Positions 1-10,605 of a DNA stretch of 64,000 bases are shown here, piece after piece. The stretch lies in contig JAIVFJ010000306.1 of assembly GCA_025765615.1 (NCBI GenBank), positions 1 to 64,000 of the forward strand. Reading direction: 5' to 3'. The position numbers and the translations under genes are program-made. The notes below the pieces were generated by a model. The model was not told the origin of the DNA and did no database searches. It worked only from the letters and a program-made list of their open reading frames with translations. Numbering within the stretch: position 1 is the first letter of the stretch; each line of letters begins with the position of its first letter. This DNA comes from Zopfochytrium polystomum (Eukaryota; Chytridiomycota; Chytridiomycetes; Chytridiales; Chytridiaceae).

Positions 1-557
1 ACATCGCCCGCGAGCGTCGTCTTCGTCGGCAAAGCACATGTGGGCTGGACGCTTCCCGCAGCTGCGGCAGAAAGGCCAGTCGGCAAAGACGCTTGCATGG
101 TTGGTAGGCTTTCCTGCTGAGGGGTATACCAGGAGGAAGAGACGCCTAGGCGTTCATCGCCGCGGGTTGAGGGAGACGATGACGACAGCGAGGTTGGGGG
201 TGGACGCGTCGGCACTTGCCGGCAAGGATCCTGAAGACGACGACGCGCCGCGGAGGCTGGACCAAGTGCCCGCTGTCGCATGGGTCCTGGTGTTGTGGGT
301 TCTATTGCCGGTGCTGCTGCCCCGACCGTTGTTGCGGAAGATGAGGCGGACTCTCTCGTGGCGGCTCCTGCGGGGGGGGGGCGAGCAAAGAGGGAAGAGA
401 GCGCAGACTGGACAGAGTCGGTCGTCGCCGCCGCCGCCGCCGGCGCCGAGGCCATCGTCCGTGCGGCCGTCGACGAGGACGCCGGGTAGGAAGTCACGTT
501 GGTGGTGGTGGTGGGGGTGGTATCAGTTGCGGTGTCGGTGACGGGGCGTCCTCAAGG
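1..557 (-). CDS. Ser/Thr/Pro/Ala-rich protein, partial (runs off left edge)
   Basis: The minus strand is open from about 355 to the window edge, and a second frame covers about 557-365. The protein begins with a Thr-rich stretch (VTDTATDTTPTTTTNVTSYP), continues Ala/Ser-rich, then Pro/Ser-rich with SSWYTPQQ near the edge. The two frames meet in a run of eight C/G around 375-382, so a one-base indel there probably splits one exon. A pyrimidine-rich AG acceptor is visible just upstream, near 560. Composition resembles the extracellular Ser/Thr linkers of the surface-protein family at 37.7-51.6 kb, but no domain is visible. A matching first exon could lie at 1281-1379. Function unknown; it could also be a non-coding low-complexity stretch. 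Confidence 0.3.
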
Positions 558-634
558 TAGAGAGCGGGGTGATGCTCGGCTGCTGGTTGCTGCTGTGCTC
601 CTCTTCGGGCATCCTTCTGTTTTTGGGTGCTAGT

Positions 635-667
635 GTCTCTCTCTCTCTCTCTCACTCTCTCTCTCTA
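635..667. repeat. (CT)n microsatellite
   Basis: Run of CT dinucleotides with one interruption, followed within 60 bp by CTGT/CAGT tetranucleotides. It lies upstream of the possible left-edge gene if that gene is on the minus strand. Confidence 0.85.
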
Positions 668-1280
668 GCTCTATCTCCTGTCTTCTGTCAGTCTGTCTGT
701 CAGTCTGTCTGCTGTTCCCCCCCTTCTTTTTTTGTTTCGGATTTCCCAAATTGAATTGCTCAACGACAGTGACACTTCTTTCAATAATAGCAAAAAGAAA
801 TAGCAAAAACGAAGAAAAAAAAGAAAGAAAATCACCCTCGTTAACCCCTAATGTAAACCTCACCGTCCCCGCCCACTTTCAAAACGCCCATCCACCAAAA
901 CACAGCCGTGCCCGCCCACACGCGTACCGCCGCTGCTGCAGCCGCCGCGCCGCCGCCGCCATTCCTATTCCTCCTCCAGCACTACCACCCGCCGCCGGCG
1001 CCACGACAAGCACCAGCGTCGAAATCCACAGCGCCTGCGCTGGCGAGTCCTCCTTGCACGTCCAGGTCCGCCTCGCGTCCAAACGACGGCGAAAACGACG
1101 ACGGCGACGACAACGGCGACGCGCCGCGGTGGCAGGCAGAGAGCGCGCGGAGGAGGTTGAGGTGGATGGTTGACTTGTTTTTTTGTTTTGGGGGAAAGGT
1201 AAACTTGAAACTTGACAATACAATGGGGAAAAAAAAAAAAAAAAATTGAGGCGGATGAACGTTTTTCGATATATTAATAC

Positions 1281-1379
1281 CTTGACCAGCGCCGCTGCAA
1301 AGCTCAGCAGGACCGACGCGAAGCGGCGGCGGCGGCGGCAACAAGAGGAGGAAGAGGCGGCGGTCGTCTGACGGTGCAT
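1281..1379 (-). CDS. possible first exon with hydrophobic signal-like segment
   Basis: A minus-strand ATG at 1379 opens MHRQTTAASSSSCC, a run of Arg, then the hydrophobic stretch FASVLLSFAAALVK, ending at a GTATTAATA donor-like site at 1280. The Arg run followed by a hydrophobic segment resembles a signal anchor. It could be the first exon of the Ser/Thr-rich gene at the left edge. No homology is visible and the splice link is unproven, so this is only a candidate. Confidence 0.2.
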
Positions 1380-1723
1380 CGGTAGTGCCTACGGGCCTGA
1401 AGGAGTGAAAAGAGTAGAGTGGGGAAGGTGGTTGTGTGTGTACGTGTGTTTGTGTGTGGGTACAGTGAGTGCGAGTCGAGTGAGGGCAAGCGAAAGCGAG
1501 GGAGGCGAGAACGCTTGTTGGGTAAGTTCAAATTGCAAAACGTTGGGCCGAAAAAACAAGACAGAAGTAAAAAGTTTTTCTTTTTTCTTTTTCTTTTTTT
1601 TTTTTTTTTTTGCGATGACCGACCTTCGAATGCCCTGTACCAGTTAACACCGCCATCAAGTGAAGGAAGCTGCGAGGAGCCAAACGGCCATCGATGACGG
1701 TTTGTGACGAGCGCTGCGCCGCT

Positions 1724-1724
<1 letters not shown>

Positions 1725-1761
<37 letters not shown>
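1725..1761. repeat. poly-T tract (37 nt)
   Basis: Uninterrupted run of T. Shorter homopolymers occur at 1229-1245 (A) and about 1589-1611 (T). The rest of 668-2581 shows no gene I can support apart from the candidate exon at 1281-1379. Confidence 0.9.
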
Positions 1762-1762
<1 letters not shown>

Positions 1763-2581
1763 GTGCGGCGGAGGAGGAAGAGGTTAAGTCAGGCGGCTGT
1801 GGCTGATTGGACCGGTTGGCGGCTGGCGGCCGGCGCATGCGAGCGAGCACGGTTGGCGAGCGCCACATCTGCAGACGCATCTCAACATGTGGCGGAACGC
1901 AAGAGGCGCACGCAACGGGTGGTGGGTAAGGAGTTTTGACGGTGACACGTAGTAACTGGGGTGAGGAGGACTCAACTGATGGACAGAATAACCACCCACA
2001 TCTCTCTCGTCTTTTGTTTTTCTGCTTGGAGAGATTTCTGTCTCCCAAAAACACGTTGTTTTCTTTTTTTCCTGCGAGACCATGAGATCATGGCATATCC
2101 TGTATTGTTTTGTGATTTGACTTTTTCTGGTTATGGCATAGACTGAACTGCGGAGCGACCGGGTCAAACTCGGTTTTGGCCGGCCCGTCCGATGTGGGTT
2201 GGTGACGGTTGGACACATAAGAGCGCCAACGTCAGGGAAAGATAAAGGAACGGGGGGGGTTACAGATCACAACATCAAATGAATCCAAAATTTGAGAAAC
2301 AGAAAGAAAGTAGTGAGAGGGAACAGGAAGGATTTGAACAAAAGTGAGTGTTTTGAGTGAGGAGAACAACGAACAGGAAGAGAAGAGCGCGACCAGAGAG
2401 AAGACGAAAGAAAAACGAGAAAGGCGATCGTGGACGGAGTTTGCGGGGTTTCGACACAAAAAAAGGAGGACGTAAGAGGGGAGTACCAAGCCCACAGTAA
2501 CAAGGGGGGTGGGGATGGAGAAAAAAAAATCCAACATAATAGCCTCTAGAATCCTCAAGAAAGTCTCGCAGCCCGCAGCGG

Positions 2582-2600
2582 CGTGGGTTTAAAACCCACG
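2582..2600. repeat. perfect 9-bp inverted repeat just after CAT1 stop
   Basis: CGTGGGTTT and AAACCCACG flank a single central base. It lies 33 nt beyond the CAT1 stop codon, in its 3' flank. It could form a small hairpin in the transcript. A tRNA T-arm was considered and rejected. Confidence 0.6.
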
Positions 2601-2633
2601 TCACCGAACAACATCACCCCTCTGGCGTATCTT

Positions 2634-4352
2634 TCACTTCTTGTCGACGACCTCGATGCCCTCGGCGCGAGCGATGGAGCCGCCAGCCTCGACGGGCCAC
2701 TTCTCCGGGTGGCGGTGCTTGGACCACCAGAATCCGTGGGAGAAGTAGACGACGAGACCGATGGCGAGCCAGATGACGACACGGAGGAGGGTCTGGGTTG
2801 TCCCGCCCTTGATGAGGACGACGATGATGGCGACGATGGAGAGCAGGGGCCAGACGAAGCCACCGATGCGGCCGCCGGGGACGGCGAAGGGGCGGGCGCG
2901 CTCGGGCTCGCGGATGCGGAGGACGATGACGGCGACGGCGGCGAGGAGGAAGGCCACGAGTGTGCCGACCGAGGTGAGGTTCGCGAGGACGTCAATGGGG
3001 AGGAAGCCGGAGGCGATGGCGGTGACGGAGCCGGTGATGACGGTGGTGACGATCGGGGTGCGGGTCTTGGGGTGGATGTAGGCGAAGCTCTCCGGGAATA
3101 GACCGTCGTGGGCCATGGCGCGGAAGATGCGGGGTTGGCCGATCATCATGACCATCATGACGGAGGTGAGGCCGGCGAGGGCGCCGAAGGCGAGGATACC
3201 GCCGAACGCCTTGGGGCCGCCGGCGTCGATGAGCGCGTTGGCTACAGCGGGCTTCGTTGGGGATCTGGCTGTAGGGGAGGAGGGTCGCGAGGACGAGGCA
3301 GACGGCAATGTAGAGGACCGTGCAGATGGCGAGGGACGACAGGATACCGATAGGAAGGTCGCGCTGCGGGTTCTTGGCCTCCTGAGCGGTGGTGGAAACG
3401 GCGTCGAAGCCAATGTACGCGAAAAACACGGTGATGGAGCCACGGAAGACACCGTCAGCACCGAACGGCATGAAGGGCGTCAGGTTGGCGCTGTTGGTGT
3501 ACTTGATGCCGCCAAAGATGAACATAAGGACGATGACGAGCTTCGTGACGACAAGAATGTTGACGACCACGGACGACATCTTGACACCGGACGCGAGGAG
3601 GATGGTGATCAGGATGGTGCCGACAAACGCGGGGATGTCGAACTTGTTGCCGGTGGTGTAGAACTGGCCCTTGTCCTCGTCCCAGGCGACAGGCGCGCCG
3701 GACAGAGTGGGGGTCGAAGGTGATTTTGCCCTCGGACGCGGTGTTGAGGAAGATGCCGAGGTACTGGCCCCAGCCGACGGCGACCGACGCGGAACCGACC
3801 ATGTACTCGAGAATCAAATCCCAACCGATAATCCACGCGACAAACTCGCCGAGCGTGGCGTAGGTGTAGGAGTATGCGGACCCAGACACGGGGATCATCG
3901 CGGACAGCTCGGCATCTGATTGAAGAAAAGAGAGAGCGATTTAGCCTCGGAGCCAACAACCAGGCAGGGGGAAAAAAAAAAAATCAGCTAGAGACTCACA
4001 GCACAGAGCAGAGAGCGCGCAGACAACACCGGCGATCAGGTATGAAATGACGACAGCAGGCCCGGCCACGGCGCGAGCAACTCGGCCAGTGAGGGTGAAG
4101 ATACCAGCACCAATAATAGCACCGATACCTGATTTTTGGGTTGGAGAAAGGGCAAGTAGGTTAGCAAGTTGGTGGCTGAAAAAAAAAAAGGAAGAAAAAG
4201 GAGGCCAAGAACGAACCCATGGCGGTCAAGTCGAAGGCGGTGAGGGCCTTCGAGTACTTTGCCTTCTGGTGGCCGTGGTCATCCAAGTCTTCGTCGTCGT
4301 CCGCCCAGTCGCCGACTGGCTTTGGGCGGAAAAGGGACATGAAGGTGTCCAT
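2634..4352 (-). CDS. cationic amino-acid permease, copy 1 (CAT1), two frameshifts
   Basis: APC-superfamily amino-acid/cation symporter of the CAT type, a polytopic plasma-membrane or vacuolar transporter. Exons are 4217-4352, 4000-4128 and 2634-3915, with phase-1 introns. The N-terminus ([16 protein letters not shown]) and most of the membrane core are nearly identical to CAT2 at 10.6 kb. Conserved stretches include [43 protein letters not shown] and [18 protein letters not shown]. The reading frame breaks twice, by one extra base near 3706-3714 (C-run after KITFD) and one extra C near 3248-3252 (after IPNEA). After both, homology to CAT2 resumes at once. The third intron of CAT2 (after DLIL) is absent here. 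Either a very recent pseudogene or residual sequence error; substitutions look selected, so I favour error. Confidence 0.85.
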
Positions 4353-4500
4353 GGCGGGGAGAGTGGGGCGTGTGGGAGTGCGGGAGGGTAGACAGCAGCG
4401 GGAAGCGGAAGGAAGGAAGGAAGGAAATGAAGGAAGGCGGGTTTGGTACGATTCAACTCGCGATCGGAACAGCTTGGCTTACCCAAAAGGGGGCGCCGCC

Positions 4501-4507
4501 TTTTATA
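4501..4507 (-). promoter_or_regulatory. TATA box of CAT1
   Basis: On the minus strand the sequence reads TATAAAA about 150 nt upstream of the CAT1 ATG. CAT2 has TATAAAG at a nearly identical distance (165 nt). Confidence 0.5.
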
Positions 4508-5341
4508 CGCTGTTTGGCCGCTGTTTCCCAAAATCGCTTCCAAGCAATGCGCCCGCCTCCCTCTTTTGGTTTTCGGGGCGTGGCGCCTGTCGGAATGCCT
4601 TTGCCCCGCGCTCCTCCTCATGGATTAGTCCTCGACACACAGACCTCTGTAGAGGGGCTGATGGAAAAGAAAGGAAAGGGTCAGCTGGTCTGCGAGAAAC
4701 AAAAAAAAGAAAAAAGAAAATGTCTGTCTCTCTTTCTTTCTCTTTCCCAAATCAATCATAATCAATCAATCAAAAGTCATCAATTGATTATCTCTGCTCC
4801 CCTCACTTTCTTTTTTCTTTCTTGCGGGCGGGCTGAGTGCGGATGATTTTCTTGATTTGACTGGTTTTTTTTTTTCTTTTTGCGTTCGCATGGCTTCCTG
4901 TCAAACACGAACAATCAAACACCCAAAAAACAAATTTTTTGTTGTTTGTTGTTTCACTTTCGAATAAATTTTTTGTCTTCATTCAGCCACAACAGAAGGA
5001 AAGTTCATCCGCCCTCCGCCGCCCCGCGACAGATTTTCGGTTGGGTCATCATCGCTTTTAGCGGCCCCCGTTGATGATGATGATTGGTCCCGCAGTAAGG
5101 GCAGCGTCCTGCCGAAAAAGGAATATCAGTTGCGTGTTGGGTTGTTGTATGGTTGATGGGTTGTGATGAAAATCGCGAGGCAAACTCAAGCCTGTCTGCA
5201 TGTCTGTCTCCTCAGTTTGTATAGGCGCTCTTCGCCGCAAGGAACAGAACAAACAAAACCAAAACACAATCCTTGGAACAGCTTGATTTCTCCCGCTTCG
5301 CCATCGGGGTATCACATGAAAGGCTGAGGGTGCAATCTCTC

Positions 5342-5379
<38 letters not shown>

Positions 5380-6332
5380 CCTCCGAGAATCCGCGTCCCT
5401 CTCTCATCCTAGGAACCGCTTGAATCAGGGACGCCTTTTGCAATTATCGGGCTTTGCAGATGAAATCCGTCCCAGCGCGTGGCGGTCGCCCCGCCCTTCT
5501 CGTCGCACTCCAACTCACAATAGGCGCTCGCTCCCCCAAAGAACAACAACAATCAAACACGCTCAGCCTTAATAGTCGAGCAACTACTAATATTTGGAAT
5601 GTCACTGTAAGCGAGAATAGAGACAGTCAGCAAAGCGATTTATTTCGTCTTTGGAAATTGTAGTGTCCGTTCCGTGCCCCGCATCCTGTGACCAGCTTTC
5701 CACCTGCATATTTGGGCACATTTATCCACACTTCCGCTCCTCCCAAATCGGTTGCTGATCGTCCTCCCACGTGGAACAAAAGTTGAAAGGGATCTTCCTG
5801 CTTTTTTTCTTCAACTTCCTTGTTCTGTCCGCACTTTCTCTTTTTTGGACGCTAAGGAAAGATCAAGGTCGTCCCGTGAGCCTACCTGCCACTCGATCGT
5901 TGAGCCTTCGTAGATCATCCTCGGGCAATGCGTATGTCCTCGCTATGCCCACCCGTGCCCGTGCCGCTGTTTGGTTCTCGTCCTGCGAACATGACAACTC
6001 CTCAGGATTCTGCAGTCTTACATGTAACCGCCGCCCGAAACCTCATCAATCAGGCGCCCAGCGTTTCAAAGTCTCAAGCGATGTACTACGTTGCTTCGTT
6101 TTCCGGAGGTTGTAGAATGTGAACGAGGTTTTCAGGGATGTTACTCAACACCTTTCATGATACTTAGGACAAATGAAGAGAGGCAAACAAAATTGACAGA
6201 AAGCAAAACAAGGTAAATGGTGTCGTTGAAATTCCCCTTTCGCCAGTTCCCCAGGCGAACAACACAACCAACTTCGCCAGTCAAAACAAAATCAAACTCA
6301 AAACTGGAGGTGGAAATGGCATCAATCACCGC
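4508..6332. other. intergenic, no supported gene
   Basis: Poly-T/A rich stretches and a (CT)n microsatellite at about 5342-5380. A plus-strand open frame at 5771-6115 has a hydrophobic start but no family resemblance and no coding-like features, so it is not called. Confidence 0.6.
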
Positions 6333-8398
6333 TTACTGCTTCAGCACACCGATGATGGTCTCTGGCGCGTACTTGGCGACGACTTCCTTCTTGTGCATCA
6401 TGTTGAATTCCTCTGTGGCGTCCTTCCCGGCGTAGATCAGAATGGCTTTCTTGCCTCCAGGGTGGTCTATAAGTGTTAGGGAGTGTAACTATCAGCTTTG
6501 GCCTTGCAATAATTTATTCTTTTGTACATACCCTTTAGAAAGTGGGTGGCATCCAGGACCTCGCCGTTCACGATGACCCAGCAGTCGCCTTCGGTGTTGT
6601 GCTTCGCAACCTCATCTGCGGTAATCTCGCGAAGCTTCTTGGGGGCTGCAGCGGCGGGGGCGGTTGCCGGAGCCGTGACGGCAGCGGCAGGCGGCGCAAC
6701 CGCAGCCGCGGCGGCGCCTGAGGGTGCGGATCCGTCAAACGAGATGTTGACGTTCACGCCGTTGATGGAAATGCCGATGGGGGAAAGGTGGCCCGCAATT
6801 CCGGCGACACGGCGGGAGGCGGTGTCGTTGGCGAGCGACTCCAAAAGGTATGATGCGGCAGTAGCACCGGCAACACGGCCGTATACGACGCAGCCAAGAA
6901 GCGAAGAGCCGCCGAGACGGTTGGCGCCGTGGACACCACCAGCGACCTCACCGGCAGCGAAAACGCCTGGAAGTGGCTTCGCCTCGGGGCCGGAAAGGAC
7001 GCGAGCGTGGTCGTCGATTTGGATACCGCCCATGGTGAAGTGCAGGACAGGGGTGACGATCGACACCCAGAAGGAGTCGTTGATGTCAAACGGCGCATTG
7101 TGGAAGAACTTCTTTCCGAACGGGCAGCTGTTGTTGGCGGCAATGGTGTTGTACTTCTTGAAGGTTTCCTCCAAAACAGACGGGGCAATGCCCATCTCCT
7201 TGGCGAGGTCACTGCCCGTCTTGAAGTGCTTCATGAGGCCGCGGCCCATGTAGTGCTTGCAATGCCACTCGATCTCCTTGCCGGCCTTCGAGTTCAGGAC
7301 CAGGCGGAACGGGCCCTTGTTTTTCCACATCTGACCAGTAACGTAGTCACGGTGGCCGAGCTCGTCCGCGAAACGTTGGCCTTTAGTGTCAAGGAGAAGA
7401 CCGCCGACACCGCGGAGCGCCTCCGCAGCCAAGAACTTGACCTTGGCGTCCGGTTCCTTGGGGTCAACAAGACCGGTGGGGTGGACCTGGACTTTGTCCA
7501 TGTGGATGGTGTTGGCACCTGCTGCAATCGAGAACTTGATACCGTCACCAGTGCAGTGGTCACCGTTCGTGGTCGGGAGGTCGTAGATCTCCGGGCTTTA
7601 CAACAATAATAAAGAAATGTCAGCACTGGAGGATTAGATTCGGCAACAAGCAACGTAGCGCACCGGTATTTCTTCAGGAGGGAGGTTTCGGTGAAGTCGG
7701 CCGCGTAACCACCAGTGGCAATCACGACAGGGCCATAAGCCTTGTGGGTCTGGCCGCTAACAGCGTATTCGATGCCAACAACTTTTCCATTCGCGTCCTT
7801 GATCAAGGTCTTCGCCTCGGCTTTCTTGATGATCTTCACCTTCGACGGAGAGGAGATGGCAAGGTCCTCAAGGGCCTCCATCAGGGCGTATGTGATGGTC
7901 ATGCCTACGCCGCGCAGCAAGTAAGAAACGGAGGAGTTCAACCATGAAACGTACCAGGGAACTTCTCCTTGCCACGGTGAGTACGGGGCTGAGAGTGTCC
8001 TCCAAGACGTGACACCAAAGACAAGTCGACACCAAACTTGTCGGAGATCCACTCGACGGCGGAGCCCGACTGGTAGGTGAGGACTTTAGTGAGGGGGGGT
8101 TGGATCTCGGCACGGGCCGACTTGGCCGAGTCCTCGTAGAAGATGGCCGACGTGTCTGGGATACCCAGCCGTTGCTGTGCGGTGGTTCCCGCGCCGTTGA
8201 TGCCCGATGTCGCCTTGGTAGAGTTACCTACAGTGCGATCAGCATACGATTGAGTGCTGAGTCTGACAATAGCAAAGCGCGCTCACCACCGAGGAAGGAG
8301 TTCTTGTCGAGGAGGAGGACGTTTCCGCCACGCTCGAGGACAGTGTGGGCTGCCGACAAACCAGCCAGGCCACCACCGATAACGATGACTTGAGACAT
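6333..8398 (-). CDS. soluble fumarate reductase (flavocytochrome) with C-terminal cytochrome b5 domain
   Basis: 607-residue protein of the NADH-dependent soluble fumarate reductase family (yeast Frd1/Osm1 type), which reduces fumarate to succinate and reoxidises flavin/NADH when oxygen is limiting. Exons: 8287-8398, 7955-8227, 7664-7904, 6532-7595, 6333-6466; all junctions keep frame. The N-terminus holds the FAD dinucleotide fold (MSQVIVIGGGLAGLSAAH). Family motifs follow: GGNSTKATSGING, KVQVHPTGLVDP, RFADELGHRDYVTG, FTMGGIQID, GEVAGGVHGANRLGGSSL. After an Ala/Pro-rich hinge (about residues 485-530) comes a cytochrome b5 domain with the haem-ligand motif DHPGGKKAI and a second candidate ligand His in EEFNMMHKK. 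No obvious mitochondrial presequence, so cytosolic location is likely. It sits between two amino-acid permease genes; co-regulation is unproven. Confidence 0.93.
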
Positions 8399-10440
8399 TG
8401 TCCTAACTGTTCGAGTTATGGGAATGAGGGTGTGTTACGAATAGGTATCTGGATGATTTGAGGGTAGGATGAAAGAAAGGGTCAGTGGATATTTAAAAAG
8501 GTGGGATAGGAGGCGCGCGGAAAAACTCGATATGGAACGAATAGGCGCCTCAAGGACGAAAAAAGGCAGTGGATCACGACAGATCAAGGTTTAGGGGACG
8601 GGACATATGGCTAATAATGGAAGTGAAGGTCTTAAAACTTGTTCTGGTGGAAGGCAGCAGCGCGAAGAGGGGGAAGGGGATCGCCGAGCAGTGGCGATCT
8701 TCCAGAAAAGATCGACGACCTCACAACCAGCGGCCACCCAGGAGTGGATTGGCTTTGACCGCTCGCTCCCCAACACGCGCATCAACCAAGCCGTGATGGG
8801 AAGCGTCTCTCAAGTTGGTGGGCGGCGCGTTTGCCGCGGCCTAACCCAGCATGGCGCGGGGTAAGCGGCTCTGACCACAGAGGAGTCCCTTCGATCCAGG
8901 CGACGTGGCGGGACTGGCGCTTCTTCGGTTCTTCTCACCTGTCGTTGCCTGCTTTTTTTTCCTGTTTGCCACTGAACCGAAACAATCAAGAAGAATGCGC
9001 AACCATCACAAATGGAAGAAACTGCACGTGACTCACAGTGTCATGTGAGAGAGCACCCGATGACGTCGGAGTGACACCATCTGCGTCGCCGGTTCGGTCC
9101 GGCAGCATTTTGCATTGCGTATTCCGAGCCGACAAGCAACCCAATTGCCAATGGACCGAAGATGTGGTGGACCAACATGCAATGTGGGATTCGGCACACC
9201 GCTTTGGCCCGTAGCCTCTTTGTATTGAATGACTTAGTTTGCGCCGCAGCCTTATTCTATGGTCCACCCCACTCCATTGCAATTCCGTCTCGGTACGATT
9301 CGTTAAAATCACAATCATGAGGACCGAGCAAGTGCTGATCCATCCAACAACTGAGCTTTTCCTCGTTTGGACATTTTAACGTCATTTGTTGACAAATTTA
9401 GTTCGCTCGATTTGGCCTTGGATTGGGCTCCTAGAACTTCAATTTGAGCGAACGCAGCTCGCCGACTTTTGACTGAAGAAGCAGTGACAAAGTCCACTTG
9501 ACCGCACCTTGAACGAATCAGAGCAAAGTGGACGCTGCACGCAATCACCCCCAATTTCACTGCAATCCCCAAAAAACAATCGGCGGAAATGGGCTTCACC
9601 CTTATGTTCAATCGCGCTGTTCAAAGTGTTGGAGGTGTCTCATTCCGCACGCCATGTCGTATCATCAAAGGTTTGGTGCAAGAGCCTCGACGTAGCATCG
9701 CGATCGCATGTGCCTCTTGGTCGTCAATATCGTCCAGACCGTCCGGCCTTGAGGCTGCCTTAGGAGGCAAAGCAAGAAGAGATTACAGAGCCCGAGAGGA
9801 ATTCAGTAGATGCGAGCTCCTTCATCACTGGGTTGGATAGGGAAGGTGTGCAGGGCGGTGCGGTGCGATAAGGATTGGGCTACTTCGAAAGAGGTCCTGC
9901 CCCATAATAAACAATGGTGGTAAAACGCAAGTCTTCATCTCCGGCGAGGTGCCGGACGAGACAAGATCATCTTCCGCTTTCATCCTGAGCACGTGGTGGT
10001 GAACAACTGTGACAGGATAATCTTGATCGGTGAGACAACAGGTTCTTTTTTTGTCTTCGTTTAAAGGTATTGACTACTTTGAACAGCCACGAGAAGGTTA
10101 CAGATTTACTGAACCCTTTCCACGATTGGATAATTGATTAGCACTCTCTCTCTCTCTCTCACTTTTTTTGGTAAATCTGAGACCCAAAAAGTCTTGCCAA
10201 ATCGGGAACAATTACCCACCGCCGCGCAATCGTCGAAGGCAAAGGGTGGATTCCGATCAAACAAGCGAGACAACATCAACAACCAACACCTGCGAGACAA
10301 TTAAGTACAGGCTGTTTGGTTGGTTGGTTGTGTTGTTGTTGTTTGAGGCGGCATACTATTGGAACGAGTGTCCGTCAGCCAACGATTGCCCTCAAGACGA
10401 TTATTGATCCTGATCACGCAAAGCAGCCAGGCGGGACCCA
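8399..10440. other. 2-kb intergenic region between divergent FRDS and CAT2
   Basis: Contains the upstream regions of both genes. A TTTAAATA-like AT-rich block lies about 90 nt upstream of the fumarate reductase start (near 8490), and there is a (CT)n run near 10142-10160. No coding region is supported. Confidence 0.6.
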
Positions 10441-10447
10441 TATAAAG
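10441..10447 (+). promoter_or_regulatory. TATA box of CAT2
   Basis: TATAAAG 165 nt upstream of the CAT2 ATG, matching the position of the CAT1 TATA box. Confidence 0.5.
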
Positions 10448-10605
10448 CAGCAGATCACCTCATTAGTCCCTCCCATAACACCCAATACTCCCTGCCACCC
10501 AGCCAGAACATCGAGGAGACCTCCCTCCGTCCTCCTCCTCTTCCTCACCCGCTAGACAGACAAGAGAGACTCTCGCCAGTCCAGCAAGCGCAGCACCGCC
10601 CAGCA

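Noticed and set aside
2578..2610. tRNA-like T-arm geometry (5-bp stem, 7-nt loop) at the CAT1 3' end
   Set aside because: No matching acceptor strand or anticodon arm at the right distance; it is just the 9-bp inverted repeat.
5771..6115. 114-residue plus-strand open frame with hydrophobic start
   Set aside because: Hydrophobic run comes from T-rich DNA; no homology or splice context.
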